Assembly (NCBI GenBank): GCA_035260725.1
Contig: DATFUR010000013.1
Coordinates: 1-38,267 of the forward strand
DNA from: DASRFS01 sp035260725
GTDB taxonomy: Bacteria > Patescibacteriota > Microgenomatia > Levybacterales > UBA12049
Length of the DNA: 38,267 bases
Direction of reading: 5' to 3'
Shown: piece by piece, positions 9,656 to 17,543 of the stretch
Layout of the letters: every line of letters begins with the position of its first letter
How positions within the stretch are numbered: position 1 is the stretch's first letter
Made by a program: the position numbers and the translations under genes
Notes under the pieces: generated by a model
Told to the model about the DNA's origin: nothing
What the model saw: only the letters and a program-made list of their open reading frames with translations
The model's database searches: none

Positions 9656-10825
9656 TTACAATGTTCCAAAAAGCACAGGATCTTGGAGGTTAATATTTCT
9701 TATAGGTATAGCTAATTTATCGTCTTTGTCTTTTTGGATTTGTTGTAAAACTTCCTCGAGGTTGCGTAGGAAGAATTCGACGTTGTCTTTATTTATTGCG
9801 CCTATGTTTCCAACTTGGAAAACCTTGTTTAGGAATGGTCCCTTGCCGTTATAAACAATAATATTTCTTTCTCTAAGGTGCTGTTTTAGCTTTTCAAATT
9901 CTACGGAGTTAGGTAATTTTACTGTCGTTAAAACCGAGGACATATGCTCTTCGTCTATCAAAAACGAGAGGCCGAGTTTTTTTAGCCCTGTCCTTAGGAT
10001 TTGGGTCATATCGTCGATGTGTTTTCTTCTTTTTGCGATTCCCTCGTTTAAGACGTTTGTCAAAGCCTGATTAAAGGCAAAATACAGCTGTACTGCAGGG
10101 GTGTTGGGTGTTTGGGAAAATTGAGTAGAGTAACGGTAAAAATTGTAGAGGTTTAGGTAGGCGGTTTTGGCGGGAACGTCTTTAAGCTTCTCGAACTCTT
10201 CTTTTTTTCCAATAACAAAAGCAACGCCTGGAAGAGATCCAATTGCCTTGCCTGCCGTTCCTGTGCAAAATGCAACGTTGGCTTTTTCCAGGTCAATTTT
10301 TTCGGCCCCAGCGCTACTAATTGAATCTACGAAGAACATTTTGTTATACTTTTTGGTTATTAATCCTACTTTTTCGAGTGGGTTTAGCATTCCTGTCGAA
10401 GTTTCATGATGGACCATTGCAACAACGTCCACGCGGTTTCTCTTTATATATTTTTCTATTCTTTCTAAATCTAAATTCTCTGCCCAATCAAACTTTAAGA
10501 TTTTTGTGTTTTTGTTGTGGATTTTGGAAATATCGTACAATCTTTCCCCAAATTCACCATTGGACAAAACAAGAATATGCAAATCTCCGGGCAAGGAGGA
10601 GAGTACGGCTTCGTTAACTGCGGTTCCGGAGCCTGTTATAACAACAGGGTGGTATTCCTTTGTGTCTCGGATTTCATAAAGCTCTAAAAGTTTGGAGTTG
10701 ATGTTGCCTAAAAGCTGTGAGAATTCACTTTCCCTGTGCCCGATTTCGTTTTGAACAGCGTCTTTAACATTTGCTGCAATATTTACCGGTCCCGGACAGA
10801 ACAAAAAGTGCTTTTTTACCTTCAT
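9656..10825 (-). CDS. phnW: PhnW-like 2-aminoethylphosphonate/class V aminotransferase
   Basis: 389 aa from the ATG at 10825. An in-frame ATG at 10879 was rejected because it lies within the -35 element of a strong promoter. N-terminal FCPGPVNIAANV and GHRESEF match the start of PhnW-type transaminases. VDSISSAGAEKID carries the PLP-binding Asp, and TAGKAIGSLPG carries the likely Schiff-base Lys. PhnW interconverts 2-aminoethylphosphonate and phosphonoacetaldehyde with alanine/pyruvate. The gene heads a unit with a CDP-alcohol transferase and a nucleotidyltransferase. PEP mutase and phosphonopyruvate decarboxylase are not in the window, so phosphonate synthesis is not shown. An alanine-glyoxylate-type transaminase is the main alternative. 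Confidence 0.75.
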   Translation of the reverse strand: MKVKKHFLFCPGPVNIAANVKDAVQNEIGHRESEFSQLLGNINSKLLELYEIRDTKEYHPVVITGSGTAVNEAVLSSLPGDLHILVLSNGEFGERLYDISKIHNKNTKILKFDWAENLDLERIEKYIKRNRVDVVAMVHHETSTGMLNPLEKVGLITKKYNKMFFVDSISSAGAEKIDLEKANVAFCTGTAGKAIGSLPGVAFVIGKKEEFEKLKDVPAKTAYLNLYNFYRYSTQFSQTPNTPAVQLYFAFNQALTNVLNEGIAKRRKHIDDMTQILRTGLKKLGLSFLIDEEHMSSVLTTVKLPNSVEFEKLKQHLRERNIIVYNGKGPFLNKVFQVGNIGAINKDNVEFFLRNLEEVLQQIQKDKDDKLAIPIRNINLQDPVLFGTL

Positions 10826-10879
10826 TTTCTGATAATTCACGTAAGTGAAGATTATAGTCTTATTGTGCTTGGTTTGCAA
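10826..10879 (-). promoter_or_regulatory. Promoter of the phnW-like operon
   Basis: On the minus strand: TTGCAA (10874-10879), 17-bp spacer, TATAAT (10851-10856), then 25 nt to the ATG at 10825. The predicted leader is about 19 nt. It lies back to back with the dcd promoter, about 45 bp apart. Confidence 0.7.
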
Positions 10880-10903
10880 GAATTATGTAATAAAATTTAC
10901 CTC

Positions 10904-10939
10904 TTGCCTAAAATATAGTTTTGCGTTTATACTCTTTTC
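10904..10939 (+). promoter_or_regulatory. Promoter, leaderless, of the dcd-tmk-thyA operon
   Basis: TTGCCT (10904-10909), 18-bp spacer, TATACT (10928-10933), 6 nt, ATG at 10940. The predicted transcription start coincides with the start codon, and no Shine-Dalgarno sequence is present. Confidence 0.7.
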
Positions 10940-11509
10940 ATGATTTTGTCGGACCGCGACATCAAAAAGGCCTTAAATTCGGGCCGAATCAAGATAACCC
11001 CAACTCCGGACTTCAAAACCCAGCTTGGCTCATGCTCCGTCGATTTGCGCTTGGGAAACGTCTTCCGCGTATTTGAACACAGCAAAAATGCGTATCTTGA
11101 TCCGGCAAAAAAAGATTACACAAATGAAATAACAAGAGAAATAAAAGTTAAAAATGGCGATAAATTTATAATGCAGCCGGGGGATTTTGTTTTGGCGGTA
11201 ACCTTGGAGAAAGTAAAAATTCCTAATGATTTAATGGGAAGGCTCGAAGGGCGTTCGTCTTTGGGGCGTTTGGGAATAGTTGTCCATTCTACAGCTTCTA
11301 TTTTTGATCCGGGTTGGGACGGCAAATGCGTTCTAGAGCTTGGTAATCTGGGTCGAATGGCAGTATCCCTTACTCCCGGCATGAGAATATGTGCAATGAC
11401 CTTTGAAGAGCTCACAAGCTCTGCGGAAACACCCTACACAAAGAAAAAAAATGCTAAATACGTATTCCAAAAAGGACCGGGGGAGTCAAAAATTCACCAA
11501 GATTTATGA
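10940..11509 (+). CDS. dcd: dCTP deaminase
   Basis: 189 aa, normal length for Dcd. It deaminates dCTP to dUTP to feed dTMP synthesis. Active-site residues of the family are visible: RSSLGR (Arg105-Arg110, with the Ser and Arg equivalent to E. coli Ser111 and Arg115), HSTASIFDPGWDG, and the catalytic Glu133 in VLELGN. N-terminal MILSDRDIKKAL and SVDLRLGN are family hallmarks. It is first in a run of overlapping genes; the tmk ATG overlaps its stop by 4 nt (ATGA). Whether it is a deaminase only or a bifunctional deaminase/dUTPase cannot be decided by eye, which matters because no classical dUTPase is seen nearby. Confidence 0.93.
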   Translation: MILSDRDIKKALNSGRIKITPTPDFKTQLGSCSVDLRLGNVFRVFEHSKNAYLDPAKKDYTNEITREIKVKNGDKFIMQPGDFVLAVTLEKVKIPNDLMGRLEGRSSLGRLGIVVHSTASIFDPGWDGKCVLELGNLGRMAVSLTPGMRICAMTFEELTSSAETPYTKKKNAKYVFQKGPGESKIHQDL

Positions 11510-12198
11510 AAAACCAAAAATATCACGTTGAATTCGATATAGATTTTAAAAGAAATTCTCACAGGGGTCTGTTTGTGGTTTTGGAGGGGATCGAAGCATC
11601 GGGGAAAACCACCCAAACCGAAAGATTAGGGAAAAAAATTTCAGAAAAATTAAATGTCCTCCTGACAAAAAATCCAACCGACAGCTATGTTGGTCAATTT
11701 ATAAGAAAAAGTTTGCTTGCAGGTAAGGTTAGAATGCCGCCGGTTGCCATACAATATTTATTTGGAGCAGATCGGGAAATTCAACAAGAAGAAATAAATG
11801 AACATTTAGAAAAAGGAGAGGTTGTAGTCTCTGATAGATACTTTTGGTCTTCGGTTGCGTATGGCATTGCGGACAAAAAAGAGTTTGATTACGAAAATTC
11901 TGCGGAACTTTCACTCGTGGCCTTTAGTCTTCTTTCCATGTATCACCAGTTTATTCTTCCGGATATTACTATTTACTTAGAAGTTCCTGTGGAGGAAGCA
12001 ATGAAGAGAATCACCGGTTCTAAAAAACATACCGAAATTTATGACAATGAAGAAATGAATGTTAGAGTGGAAAAGGGTTATAAATGGTTAATTAAAAAAT
12101 TTCCAAAAGAGTTTATAATTTTAGACGGAACAAAAAGCGAAGAAACTTTGGAAACAGAAATCCTTAAAATAATTAATTCAAAACTTAAAAACAAATGA
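11506..12198 (+). CDS. tmk: Thymidylate kinase
   Basis: 230 aa. Phosphorylates dTMP to dTDP. The P-loop GIEASGKTT is at about residues 28-36, after an N-terminal extension of about 20 residues compared with E. coli Tmk. The substrate-binding DRYFWSSVAYG follows at about 111-121 and the LID region after TIYLEVPVEEAMKRI. It overlaps dcd by 4 nt upstream and the second dcd-like gene by 4 nt downstream, so translation is probably coupled; no Shine-Dalgarno sequence is seen. The neighbours supply (dcd, thyA) and use (folA cycle) the same pathway. Confidence 0.93.
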   Translation: MKNQKYHVEFDIDFKRNSHRGLFVVLEGIEASGKTTQTERLGKKISEKLNVLLTKNPTDSYVGQFIRKSLLAGKVRMPPVAIQYLFGADREIQQEEINEHLEKGEVVVSDRYFWSSVAYGIADKKEFDYENSAELSLVAFSLLSMYHQFILPDITIYLEVPVEEAMKRITGSKKHTEIYDNEEMNVRVEKGYKWLIKKFPKEFIILDGTKSEETLETEILKIINSKLKNK

Positions 12199-12734
12199 TT
12201 TTAGGACCTAAAAAATTATTGCAGTTGGTAAAAACAAAAAAACTGGTCGTTGGTTTGTCCGAGCGGGAACTGACAAATCCGGAAGGAGCGGGTTTTGACC
12301 TTCGTTTGGGGGAAGTTTATAAGATTTCGGGCACTGCTTTTTTAGGCGAAACAGAAAGAAAAACTCCTACTGTCAAACTAGTTAAAAAGTACTCAAAGAG
12401 TATCAAAAATAAGCTAATTTTGAAGCCGGGGGATTTTTATTTGGTAACGACGATAGAGAGTTTTAACGTTCCGCAAAACTTAACTGTCAATTTTAAACCG
12501 AGGACAACTACTTTTCGCTCGGGACTTTTTTTGCGGACGGGAAATGTTGCTCCCGGATACAAAGGGCCGGTTACTTTTGGTTTAAAAAACGAAGGAAAAG
12601 TAAAAGTGACAATCGAAATGGGGGCGCGGTTTGTCCACGCGCAGTTTGAAGAAGTAAAAGGCGGCGGTTCACTTTACCGTGGACAATGGCAAGGTGGTAG
12701 AATAACAACGCGCAAGCGCGAGAAGCAAGTATGA
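12195..12734 (+). CDS. Divergent dCTP deaminase/dUTPase-superfamily paralogue
   Basis: 179 aa, same fold family as the gene at 10940: MILGPKKLL, GFDLRLGE, KPGDFYLV, RTTTFR, GYKGPVTFGLKN, and a C-terminal YRGQWQGGRIT like the flexible arm of trimeric dUTPases. The deaminase Glu is replaced: VLELGN of the first copy aligns with TFGLKN here (Gly129). Ser of RSSLGR is Thr (Thr104). The Asp of dUTPase motif 3 also looks replaced (GNVAPGYKG). It may be a dUTPase with altered chemistry, a regulatory subunit, or a different nucleotide hydrolase. It overlaps tmk and thyA by 4 nt each, so it belongs to the dTMP operon. Confidence 0.75.
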   Translation: MILGPKKLLQLVKTKKLVVGLSERELTNPEGAGFDLRLGEVYKISGTAFLGETERKTPTVKLVKKYSKSIKNKLILKPGDFYLVTTIESFNVPQNLTVNFKPRTTTFRSGLFLRTGNVAPGYKGPVTFGLKNEGKVKVTIEMGARFVHAQFEEVKGGGSLYRGQWQGGRITTRKREKQV

Positions 12735-13723
12735 AAAAAAATCAAAAAACAAAAATCAAAAATCAAAATCACCCCGAATACCAATACCTAAATCTAGCAC
12801 GTGAGATTCTTAAAAGTGGAATAAAACAAACCGACAGGGGAACCGGTGTTTCGGATTACAGTATTTTTGGAAGGCAGTCGGTTTACGACTTGTCCAAAGG
12901 TTTTCCTCTTCTTACCACGAAGAAAGTTTACTGGAACGGAGTAATTCAGGAGCTTTACTGGTTTTTCTCGGGACAGACAAACATTAAATATCTTGTAGAT
13001 CACAATGTCCACATCTGGGACGATTACCCCTACAAAATTTACAAATCAAAAAATCCAAAGACCAAAATGACAAAGGACGAGTTCATTCAAAAGATTCGTG
13101 ATAACAGTTCATTCGCAAAAAAATGGGGGGAATTGCCCCGGATTTACGGCGAGATGTGGCGCAAATGGCCGACCCGCAAAAAAGGCAAGACAATAGACCA
13201 GCTCAAATGGATTATTGATGAGCTGAAAGCAGATCCCAACGCCCATAACGCGATTGTAAACTCCTGGAACCCCGAATATTTGTATACAATGGCAGACAAG
13301 AAGGACGCTTCGAGGTTTCCGATTTGCCACAACATGTACCAGGTTAGTAACCGCGGGGGAAAACTCTCATTAATTCTTTATCAGAGGAGTTGCGATTTGT
13401 TTTTGGGAGTTCCTTTTAATATCGCGTCATACGCATTGTTAACGCTTATTCTAGCAAAAATTTTAAAACTTGAGCCCGGAGAGTTTGTTCACGTTTACGG
13501 CGACGTCCATATTTATGAAAACCACATAAAACAGTTTAAAGAACAACTAAAAAGGATTCCTCGGCCATTTCCTAAGGTAACGTTAAAAGGAAAATTAAAC
13601 AAGATCGAAGATTTTAAGCCCGAGATGGTAGTTTTGGAAAATTATGACCCCTACTCTCCGATTAAGGCCGAACTTACTGTTGCGGGAGGATATTATGAGG
13701 GAAGAAAAAGAAAACGAAAATAG
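12731..13723 (+). CDS. thyA: Thymidylate synthase
   Basis: 330 aa. Converts dUMP plus methylene-THF to dTMP plus DHF. Seen: FPLLTTKKVYWNGVIQELYW (folate/dUMP pocket), YGEMWRKW, the catalytic Cys in FPICHNMYQV, LILYQRSCDLFLGVPFN, and YGDVHIYENH. It is longer than E. coli ThyA (264 aa), mainly through a Lys-rich N-terminus and an insertion around KIYKSKNPKTKMTKDEF, as in larger ThyA variants. The gene overlaps the preceding stop by 4 nt, and the following Nudix ORF starts inside its last 29 nt. Since ThyA makes DHF, folA just downstream is the expected partner. Confidence 0.95.
   Translation: MKKNQKTKIKNQNHPEYQYLNLAREILKSGIKQTDRGTGVSDYSIFGRQSVYDLSKGFPLLTTKKVYWNGVIQELYWFFSGQTNIKYLVDHNVHIWDDYPYKIYKSKNPKTKMTKDEFIQKIRDNSSFAKKWGELPRIYGEMWRKWPTRKKGKTIDQLKWIIDELKADPNAHNAIVNSWNPEYLYTMADKKDASRFPICHNMYQVSNRGGKLSLILYQRSCDLFLGVPFNIASYALLTLILAKILKLEPGEFVHVYGDVHIYENHIKQFKEQLKRIPRPFPKVTLKGKLNKIEDFKPEMVVLENYDPYSPIKAELTVAGGYYEGRKRKRK
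13681..13694 (+). promoter_or_regulatory. Strong Shine-Dalgarno inside the thyA 3' end
   Basis: GGGAGGA ends 5 nt before the ATG at 13695. It decides the Nudix start over the in-frame codon at 13644. It stands out because most genes here lack any Shine-Dalgarno sequence. Confidence 0.7.
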
Positions 13724-14141
13724 AACACGGACAGCCGGAGTTGTTGTTATACGAAATGATGAGATTCTTCTTGTAGAACACAAGGAGGCAGCAAGGCATA
13801 TAAGTGGCGTTTGGGGATTCCCTGCAGGTAGATTGGAGGAAGGAGAAAGCGAGAAGGAGGCTGCGGTTAGGGAATTGGAGGAAGAAGCAGGGCTTAGGAC
13901 TTCGGAAGACGCACTTATCGATTTTAGAAATGGTGAGCCTTATCTAAGTGAATTAACTCTTAAACACGGACTAGAAAGAATGATATTTCATATTTTTCTT
14001 TGTACAAATTTCGAAGGAGAATTAAGAGAGACTGACGAAACGAGGCCTCAATGGGTTAAGATTTCCGAACTTTCAAGTTTGAATACTCTACCAAATATCG
14101 TGAGTTCAGTTGAGGAAGCGCAAAGATATCTCTCAAAATGA
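13695..14141 (+). CDS. Nudix hydrolase
   Basis: 148 aa from the ATG at 13695. The full Nudix box G-x5-E-x7-R-E-U-x-E-E-x-G-U is present as GRLEEGESEKEAAVRELEEE followed by AGL (about residues 42-64). It hydrolyses a nucleoside diphosphate linked to some group X; the substrate cannot be read off. Its place between thyA and folA raises the possibility of a nucleotide pyrophosphatase that clears dUTP, 8-oxo-dGTP or a folate precursor such as dihydroneopterin triphosphate. It overlaps thyA by 29 nt and folA by 4 nt. Confidence 0.88.
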   Translation: MREEKENENRTRTAGVVVIRNDEILLVEHKEAARHISGVWGFPAGRLEEGESEKEAAVRELEEEAGLRTSEDALIDFRNGEPYLSELTLKHGLERMIFHIFLCTNFEGELRETDETRPQWVKISELSSLNTLPNIVSSVEEAQRYLSK

Positions 14142-14629
14142 ATTATCCAAAAATTAGCTTAATTGCGGCAATTGCATCAGACAATCGCGCTTTGGGACGC
14201 GATAACAAGCTTATTTATAAAATCCCGGAAGACCAGAAAAGATTTAAGGACCTAACAACAGGCCACGTAATTATAATGGGGCGAAAAACCTTCGAGTCCA
14301 TTGGCCGTGCGCTCCCGAATAGAATGAATATTGTTATTACAAGTCGGCCCGAAGAACTGGCGGGCAAAGGAGTTTTTCCTGTTTCCAGTCTTAGAGAGGC
14401 TTTTTACACGGCAGAAGACAAAGAAAAAAAAGAGATTTTTGTAATTGGGGGTGCCCAGATTTATGAGCAGACAATAGGACGTGCAGACAGGCTTTATTTA
14501 ACTGTTGTAGAGGGCAATCCCGACGCCGACGCCTATTTTCCCGACTATTCTGACTTTAAAACCGTGGTATTTGAAAAAAGCGGGGAATATGATAGTATAA
14601 GGTACAAGTTTTTAGACTTGGAGAAATAA
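14138..14629 (+). CDS. folA: Dihydrofolate reductase
   Basis: 163 aa, standard length. Reduces DHF to THF with NADPH. Seen: ISLIAAIASDNRALGRDNKL, IPEDQKRFKDLT with the catalytic acid Asp, VIIMGRKTFESIGRALPNR, VIGGAQIYEQ. The usual Trp of the MPW motif is Tyr (LIYKIP). It overlaps the Nudix gene by 4 nt. Together with thyA and glyA it closes the thymidylate-folate cycle. Confidence 0.95.
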   Translation: MNYPKISLIAAIASDNRALGRDNKLIYKIPEDQKRFKDLTTGHVIIMGRKTFESIGRALPNRMNIVITSRPEELAGKGVFPVSSLREAFYTAEDKEKKEIFVIGGAQIYEQTIGRADRLYLTVVEGNPDADAYFPDYSDFKTVVFEKSGEYDSIRYKFLDLEK

Positions 14630-14632
14630 ATT

Positions 14633-14806
14633 ATGACAGAAAGAATACAGCCGGCGTCGGAATCACCAATAGTTTTTTCAAGAGAGGCAGACGGAGTGCA
14701 CAGAAACAGTGAGGGTGTCGCATTTGCAGAGTGGAGAGCCCAGCAATCCGTGGAAGCCCCATCCCAACCCCAAATGCCTGACGAACAATCGGGAAGAGTT
14801 TATTAA
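14633..14806 (+). CDS. 57-aa hypothetical protein
   Basis: ATG at 14633, 3 nt after the folA stop, TAA at 14804-14806. Translation begins MTERIQPASESPIVFSREAD and ends MPDEQSGRVY. It is hydrophilic and rich in Glu, Ser, Gln and Pro, with no membrane segment, probably disordered. Its stop overlaps by 4 nt the stop of the convergent kinase gene, and it fills the space between the two genes exactly, which supports it as a real reading frame. No family recognised. Confidence 0.5.
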   Translation: MTERIQPASESPIVFSREADGVHRNSEGVAFAEWRAQQSVEAPSQPQMPDEQSGRVY

Positions 14807-15540
14807 GCCACCCGTTTTATAAATCCCTTTTCTTTTAGGAATCTGTGGATTTCTTCAGCAACCTCATCGATACTTTTGCCTGTTGTTGAAAAATGCTTAT
14901 CATAGACTAGCTTTCCGCTTTTGTCTCTAAGTCCGGGATTGAAAGGATTGCCGGTAACTAATTCGGGGTGTGCCTTTTGCCAAGTCTCCAGATCTCTTTT
15001 TTCTCTTTCCAGTGTACCTTTTTTTACTTCTTGGAGAGTTTTCTGATCTTGGGGATATTTCTCGTTCCATCTATTTGTAAGGCGCGAAATCCTCTCTGTA
15101 AATTCGCAGATGAAAAGAAGCGAAACGACGGGTAAATCGATTCCTATCTCCTTAGCTTTTCTTACCTCTTCCGCTTTAAATATACCAGCTAAGCGGCCTT
15201 CGAGAATAAGTGGATTATCTACGGTCGCTTCTCTTATTAATAACGCCTGTAACTCATCAAGCTCTATGTCTTTGGAAAGAGGCCTATCTTGGTAGCCCAA
15301 CATGTCTCCAATGTCTTCCCGTAGTTCAGCGCCAACTTTTCTGAATCTCTTAACAGGAATGCCGTATTTAATTACCATTTCTAATCCAGTCGTGGTTTTT
15401 CCTGTCCCCGAAGGTCCCGATATTGTTAGGCCGCCAAAATTAGGGACCCATATTTCCGGAGGCTTCACGCTTTCTCCGGTGAGCCTTGCTTCTAGGCGTT
15501 TTTGCCTAAGTTTTAATTCTCTTGCTTCTATCTCTCTCAT
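14803..15540 (-). CDS. Cytidylate-kinase-like P-loop NTPase
   Basis: 245 aa. A charged N-terminal helix (residues 1-28) precedes the Walker A loop SGPSGTGKTT (about 40-49). The order then resembles (d)CMP/AAA-type kinases: KVGAELREDIGD, an NPLILEGRLAG strand like the substrate-binding DGR region of CMP kinases, RISRLTNRWNEKY, and C-terminal YDKHFSTTGKSIDEVAEEI like the end of archaeal-type cytidylate kinases. It faces the dTMP operon and is divergent from glyA. A nucleotide kinase role fits the context; the exact substrate is unproven. It has an unusually good promoter (15541-15579). Confidence 0.7.
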   Translation of the reverse strand: MREIEARELKLRQKRLEARLTGESVKPPEIWVPNFGGLTISGPSGTGKTTTGLEMVIKYGIPVKRFRKVGAELREDIGDMLGYQDRPLSKDIELDELQALLIREATVDNPLILEGRLAGIFKAEEVRKAKEIGIDLPVVSLLFICEFTERISRLTNRWNEKYPQDQKTLQEVKKGTLEREKRDLETWQKAHPELVTGNPFNPGLRDKSGKLVYDKHFSTTGKSIDEVAEEIHRFLKEKGFIKRVA

Positions 15541-15579
15541 AGTTGGGGGAATTATAGGCTTTTAAATTTTCAAAATCAA
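15541..15579 (-). promoter_or_regulatory. Promoter of the kinase-like gene
   Basis: Minus strand: TTGATT (15574-15579), 17-bp spacer, TATAAT (15551-15556), 10 nt to the ATG at 15540. The leader would be only about 3 nt. Confidence 0.65.
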
Positions 15580-15588
15580 ATTATCTTA

Positions 15589-15630
15589 TTGCAAAGACCA
15601 AATCTTGGAGTTATACTTTTGGAAGATTTA
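15589..15630 (+). promoter_or_regulatory. glyA promoter
   Basis: TTGCAA (15589-15594), 17-bp spacer, TATACT (15612-15617), 13 nt to the ATG at 15631. A TTG in the -35 element is in frame with glyA but cannot be the start if this promoter is used. Confidence 0.7.
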
Positions 15631-16953
15631 ATGAAGTTCTTACAAAAAGAAGATCCCGAAATTTACCAGCTCATAAAAGAAGAGGAAAAAAGACAGCGCG
15701 ATGTCTTGGAAATGATTCCCTCCGAAAATTACACCTCGCAAGCAGTCATGGAAGCACTCGGAACTGTCCTTACCAACAAATATTCCGAAGGATATCCGCG
15801 GAGAAGATATTACCAGGGAAACAAAATAATCGATCAGGTCGAGCTGTTGGCAGAAGAAAGAGCAAAAAAATTGTTCGGTGTTCCGTACGTTAATGTCCAG
15901 GCTTTATCCGGATCTCCTGCAAATCTTGCAGTATACGTTGCCCTTTTGGAACCCTTAAAAGACAAGATAATGGGGCTGTCTCTTGCCTTTGGAGGGCATC
16001 TGACTCACGGACAACCGCAATCTTCTACAGGGAAATTTTTCCAATCGGTTCTTTATGAGTTGGGCAAAGATTCAACGCTGGATTTTGACGCAATCGAAGA
16101 ATTAGCCGAAAGAGAAAGACCCAAGATAATTGTCTGCGGATTTACAGCATATCCCCGAACAATCGATTTTGAAAGATTTGGGAAAATTGCAGACAAAGTC
16201 GGGGCATACCTTTTGGCCGACGTTTCCCATATTGCAGGCTTAATCGTAGCGGGAGCGCATCCTTCGCCTGTCCCTTACGCCGACATTGTTACAACAACGA
16301 CCCACAAGACACTGCGCGGACCCAGGGGGGCTTTAATAATGGTTACAGAAAAAGGACTTAAAAAAAACCCGGATTTGGGAAAACTAATAGACACCGCAAT
16401 TATTCCGGGGCTCCAAGGAGGTCCGCACGACAATCAAACTGCCGCAATCGCCGTTGCTCTAAAAGAGGCGGACACAAAAGTATTTAAAGCGTACGCCAAT
16501 CAGATTGTCAAAAACGCCAAAAAGCTCGCCGAAGAGCTGACGAAAAAAGGTTTTGAATTGGTTTCGGGCGGCACCGACAATCACCTTATCCTTATTGACT
16601 TAAGGGGTAAAAAGGTAAATGGAGCCGTGGCTGCGATAGCTTTGGAAATAGCAGGAATTGTTACCAACAAAAACGGCGTGCCGTTTGACACGATGCCTCC
16701 TTTTTATCCTTTCGGAATCCGCCTTGGTACTCCGGCCATAACAACAAGGGGCATGAAAGAAAAAGACATGGCAAAAATTGCCGGTTGGATGGAGCGGGCA
16801 GTGGAAGAAGTAAGAAAGGAAGAGTTGCCGGAGGAAAAAGCTGCCAGAAGTTATTTTATGAAGGATTTTAGAAAAAGAATAATTATAAACGAAAACCTAC
16901 TAAAAATCGCCGGGGAAGTAAAACAATTCTGCTCCAAATTCCCAGTTCCATGA
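15631..16953 (+). CDS. glyA: Serine hydroxymethyltransferase
   Basis: 440 aa from the ATG at 15631. PLP enzyme that turns serine plus THF into glycine plus 5,10-methylene-THF, the one-carbon donor for ThyA. Seen: MIPSENYTS, NKYSEGYPRRRYYQGN, DVSHIAGLI, and TTTTHKTLRGPRG with the PLP Lys. Length is near the bacterial norm (about 415-430). Chosen start: MKFLQKEDPE, downstream of a TTGCAA/TATACT promoter. It is separated from folA by the opposite-strand kinase gene but belongs functionally to the same cycle. Confidence 0.95.
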   Translation: MKFLQKEDPEIYQLIKEEEKRQRDVLEMIPSENYTSQAVMEALGTVLTNKYSEGYPRRRYYQGNKIIDQVELLAEERAKKLFGVPYVNVQALSGSPANLAVYVALLEPLKDKIMGLSLAFGGHLTHGQPQSSTGKFFQSVLYELGKDSTLDFDAIEELAERERPKIIVCGFTAYPRTIDFERFGKIADKVGAYLLADVSHIAGLIVAGAHPSPVPYADIVTTTTHKTLRGPRGALIMVTEKGLKKNPDLGKLIDTAIIPGLQGGPHDNQTAAIAVALKEADTKVFKAYANQIVKNAKKLAEELTKKGFELVSGGTDNHLILIDLRGKKVNGAVAAIALEIAGIVTNKNGVPFDTMPPFYPFGIRLGTPAITTRGMKEKDMAKIAGWMERAVEEVRKEELPEEKAARSYFMKDFRKRIIINENLLKIAGEVKQFCSKFPVP

Positions 16954-16972
16954 ACCCAACCCTGTCAACCTC

Positions 16973-17299
16973 TTAAGCAGCCGGTTTCTTCTTTGTAAAA
17001 TTTATTATGTTTCTTCGGTCGACCCTATCGTGGATTCTTTTGGAAGCATAAGCTATACCGGTAAATCCAAGCGCCGCCCCCAGAACTAAAAGAGGGTAAT
17101 CGAAAAGGGCCCATGGAACTAATCCGGTTGCAAATCCTGAAGCTACTAAAGATACTCCTCTGGATCTATTCTTAACTTTCTCTGACTCTGCGGCCGATCG
17201 CCAGAATACATCGGTTGCTCCGTCGCTTGAGACTAGGGTAAAGGGTCGTCTGCGCGCCCTTTCAGATTCGATCCTTATTATATTATGCTCAAGTTCCAT
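16973..17299 (-). CDS. Small membrane protein, unknown
   Basis: 108 aa. The first 45 residues are charged (RIESERARRRPF, ESEKVKNRSRG). They are followed by two hydrophobic segments (about 49-66 and 68-86, with VSLVASGFATGLVPWALF and LLVLGAALGFTGIAYA) and a basic C-terminus (RKRIHDRVDRRNII, FTKKKPAA). It lies 6 nt downstream of the small gene at 17306-17506, so the two probably form a unit. No family recognised; topology suggests both ends in the cytoplasm. Confidence 0.6.
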   Translation of the reverse strand: MELEHNIIRIESERARRRPFTLVSSDGATDVFWRSAAESEKVKNRSRGVSLVASGFATGLVPWALFDYPLLVLGAALGFTGIAYASKRIHDRVDRRNIINFTKKKPAA

Positions 17300-17305
17300 A
17301 AAAGA

Positions 17306-17506
17306 TTAAGTTTTCTTTGGAGGTTTTGAGACTTGATCTTGAGAGGCAGGTTTGGCTTCTTTCAAAAACAGTTGTCCGGGATTAATTGCCGAAAGAACTT
17401 TTGAAGCAAGGTAAATCCAAGCATTAAGAGTGAAATCAATCGCATCCTCGGCTATTTCCGATTCAATTATTTTATTTGCTATATTTGGGTGTCCCTCTAA
17501 ACTCAT
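17306..17506 (-). CDS. 66-aa hypothetical protein
   Basis: 66 aa: a helical N-terminal half (NIANKIIESEIAEDAIDF, LNAWIYLASKVLSAI) with a mildly amphipathic, possibly membrane-touching stretch, and a Lys/Pro-rich tail (PASQDQVSKPPKKT). On the minus strand, TGG-TAACAT (extended -10 type, 17515-17523) lies 8 nt before the ATG. Pairs with the downstream membrane protein gene. No family recognised. Confidence 0.5.
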   Translation of the reverse strand: MSLEGHPNIANKIIESEIAEDAIDFTLNAWIYLASKVLSAINPGQLFLKEAKPASQDQVSKPPKKT

Positions 17507-17543
17507 AAGAAAGAATGTTACCAGAATTGGTTTTACTTTACAA

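Noticed and set aside
10823..10879. Upstream ATG (10879) for the PhnW-like gene
   Set aside because: It lies in the -35 of a TTGCAA/TATAAT promoter; family homology begins only after the ATG at 10825.
15589..15630. TTG start for glyA
   Set aside because: It is part of the TTGCAA -35 box; the ATG at 15631 fits the family N-terminus.
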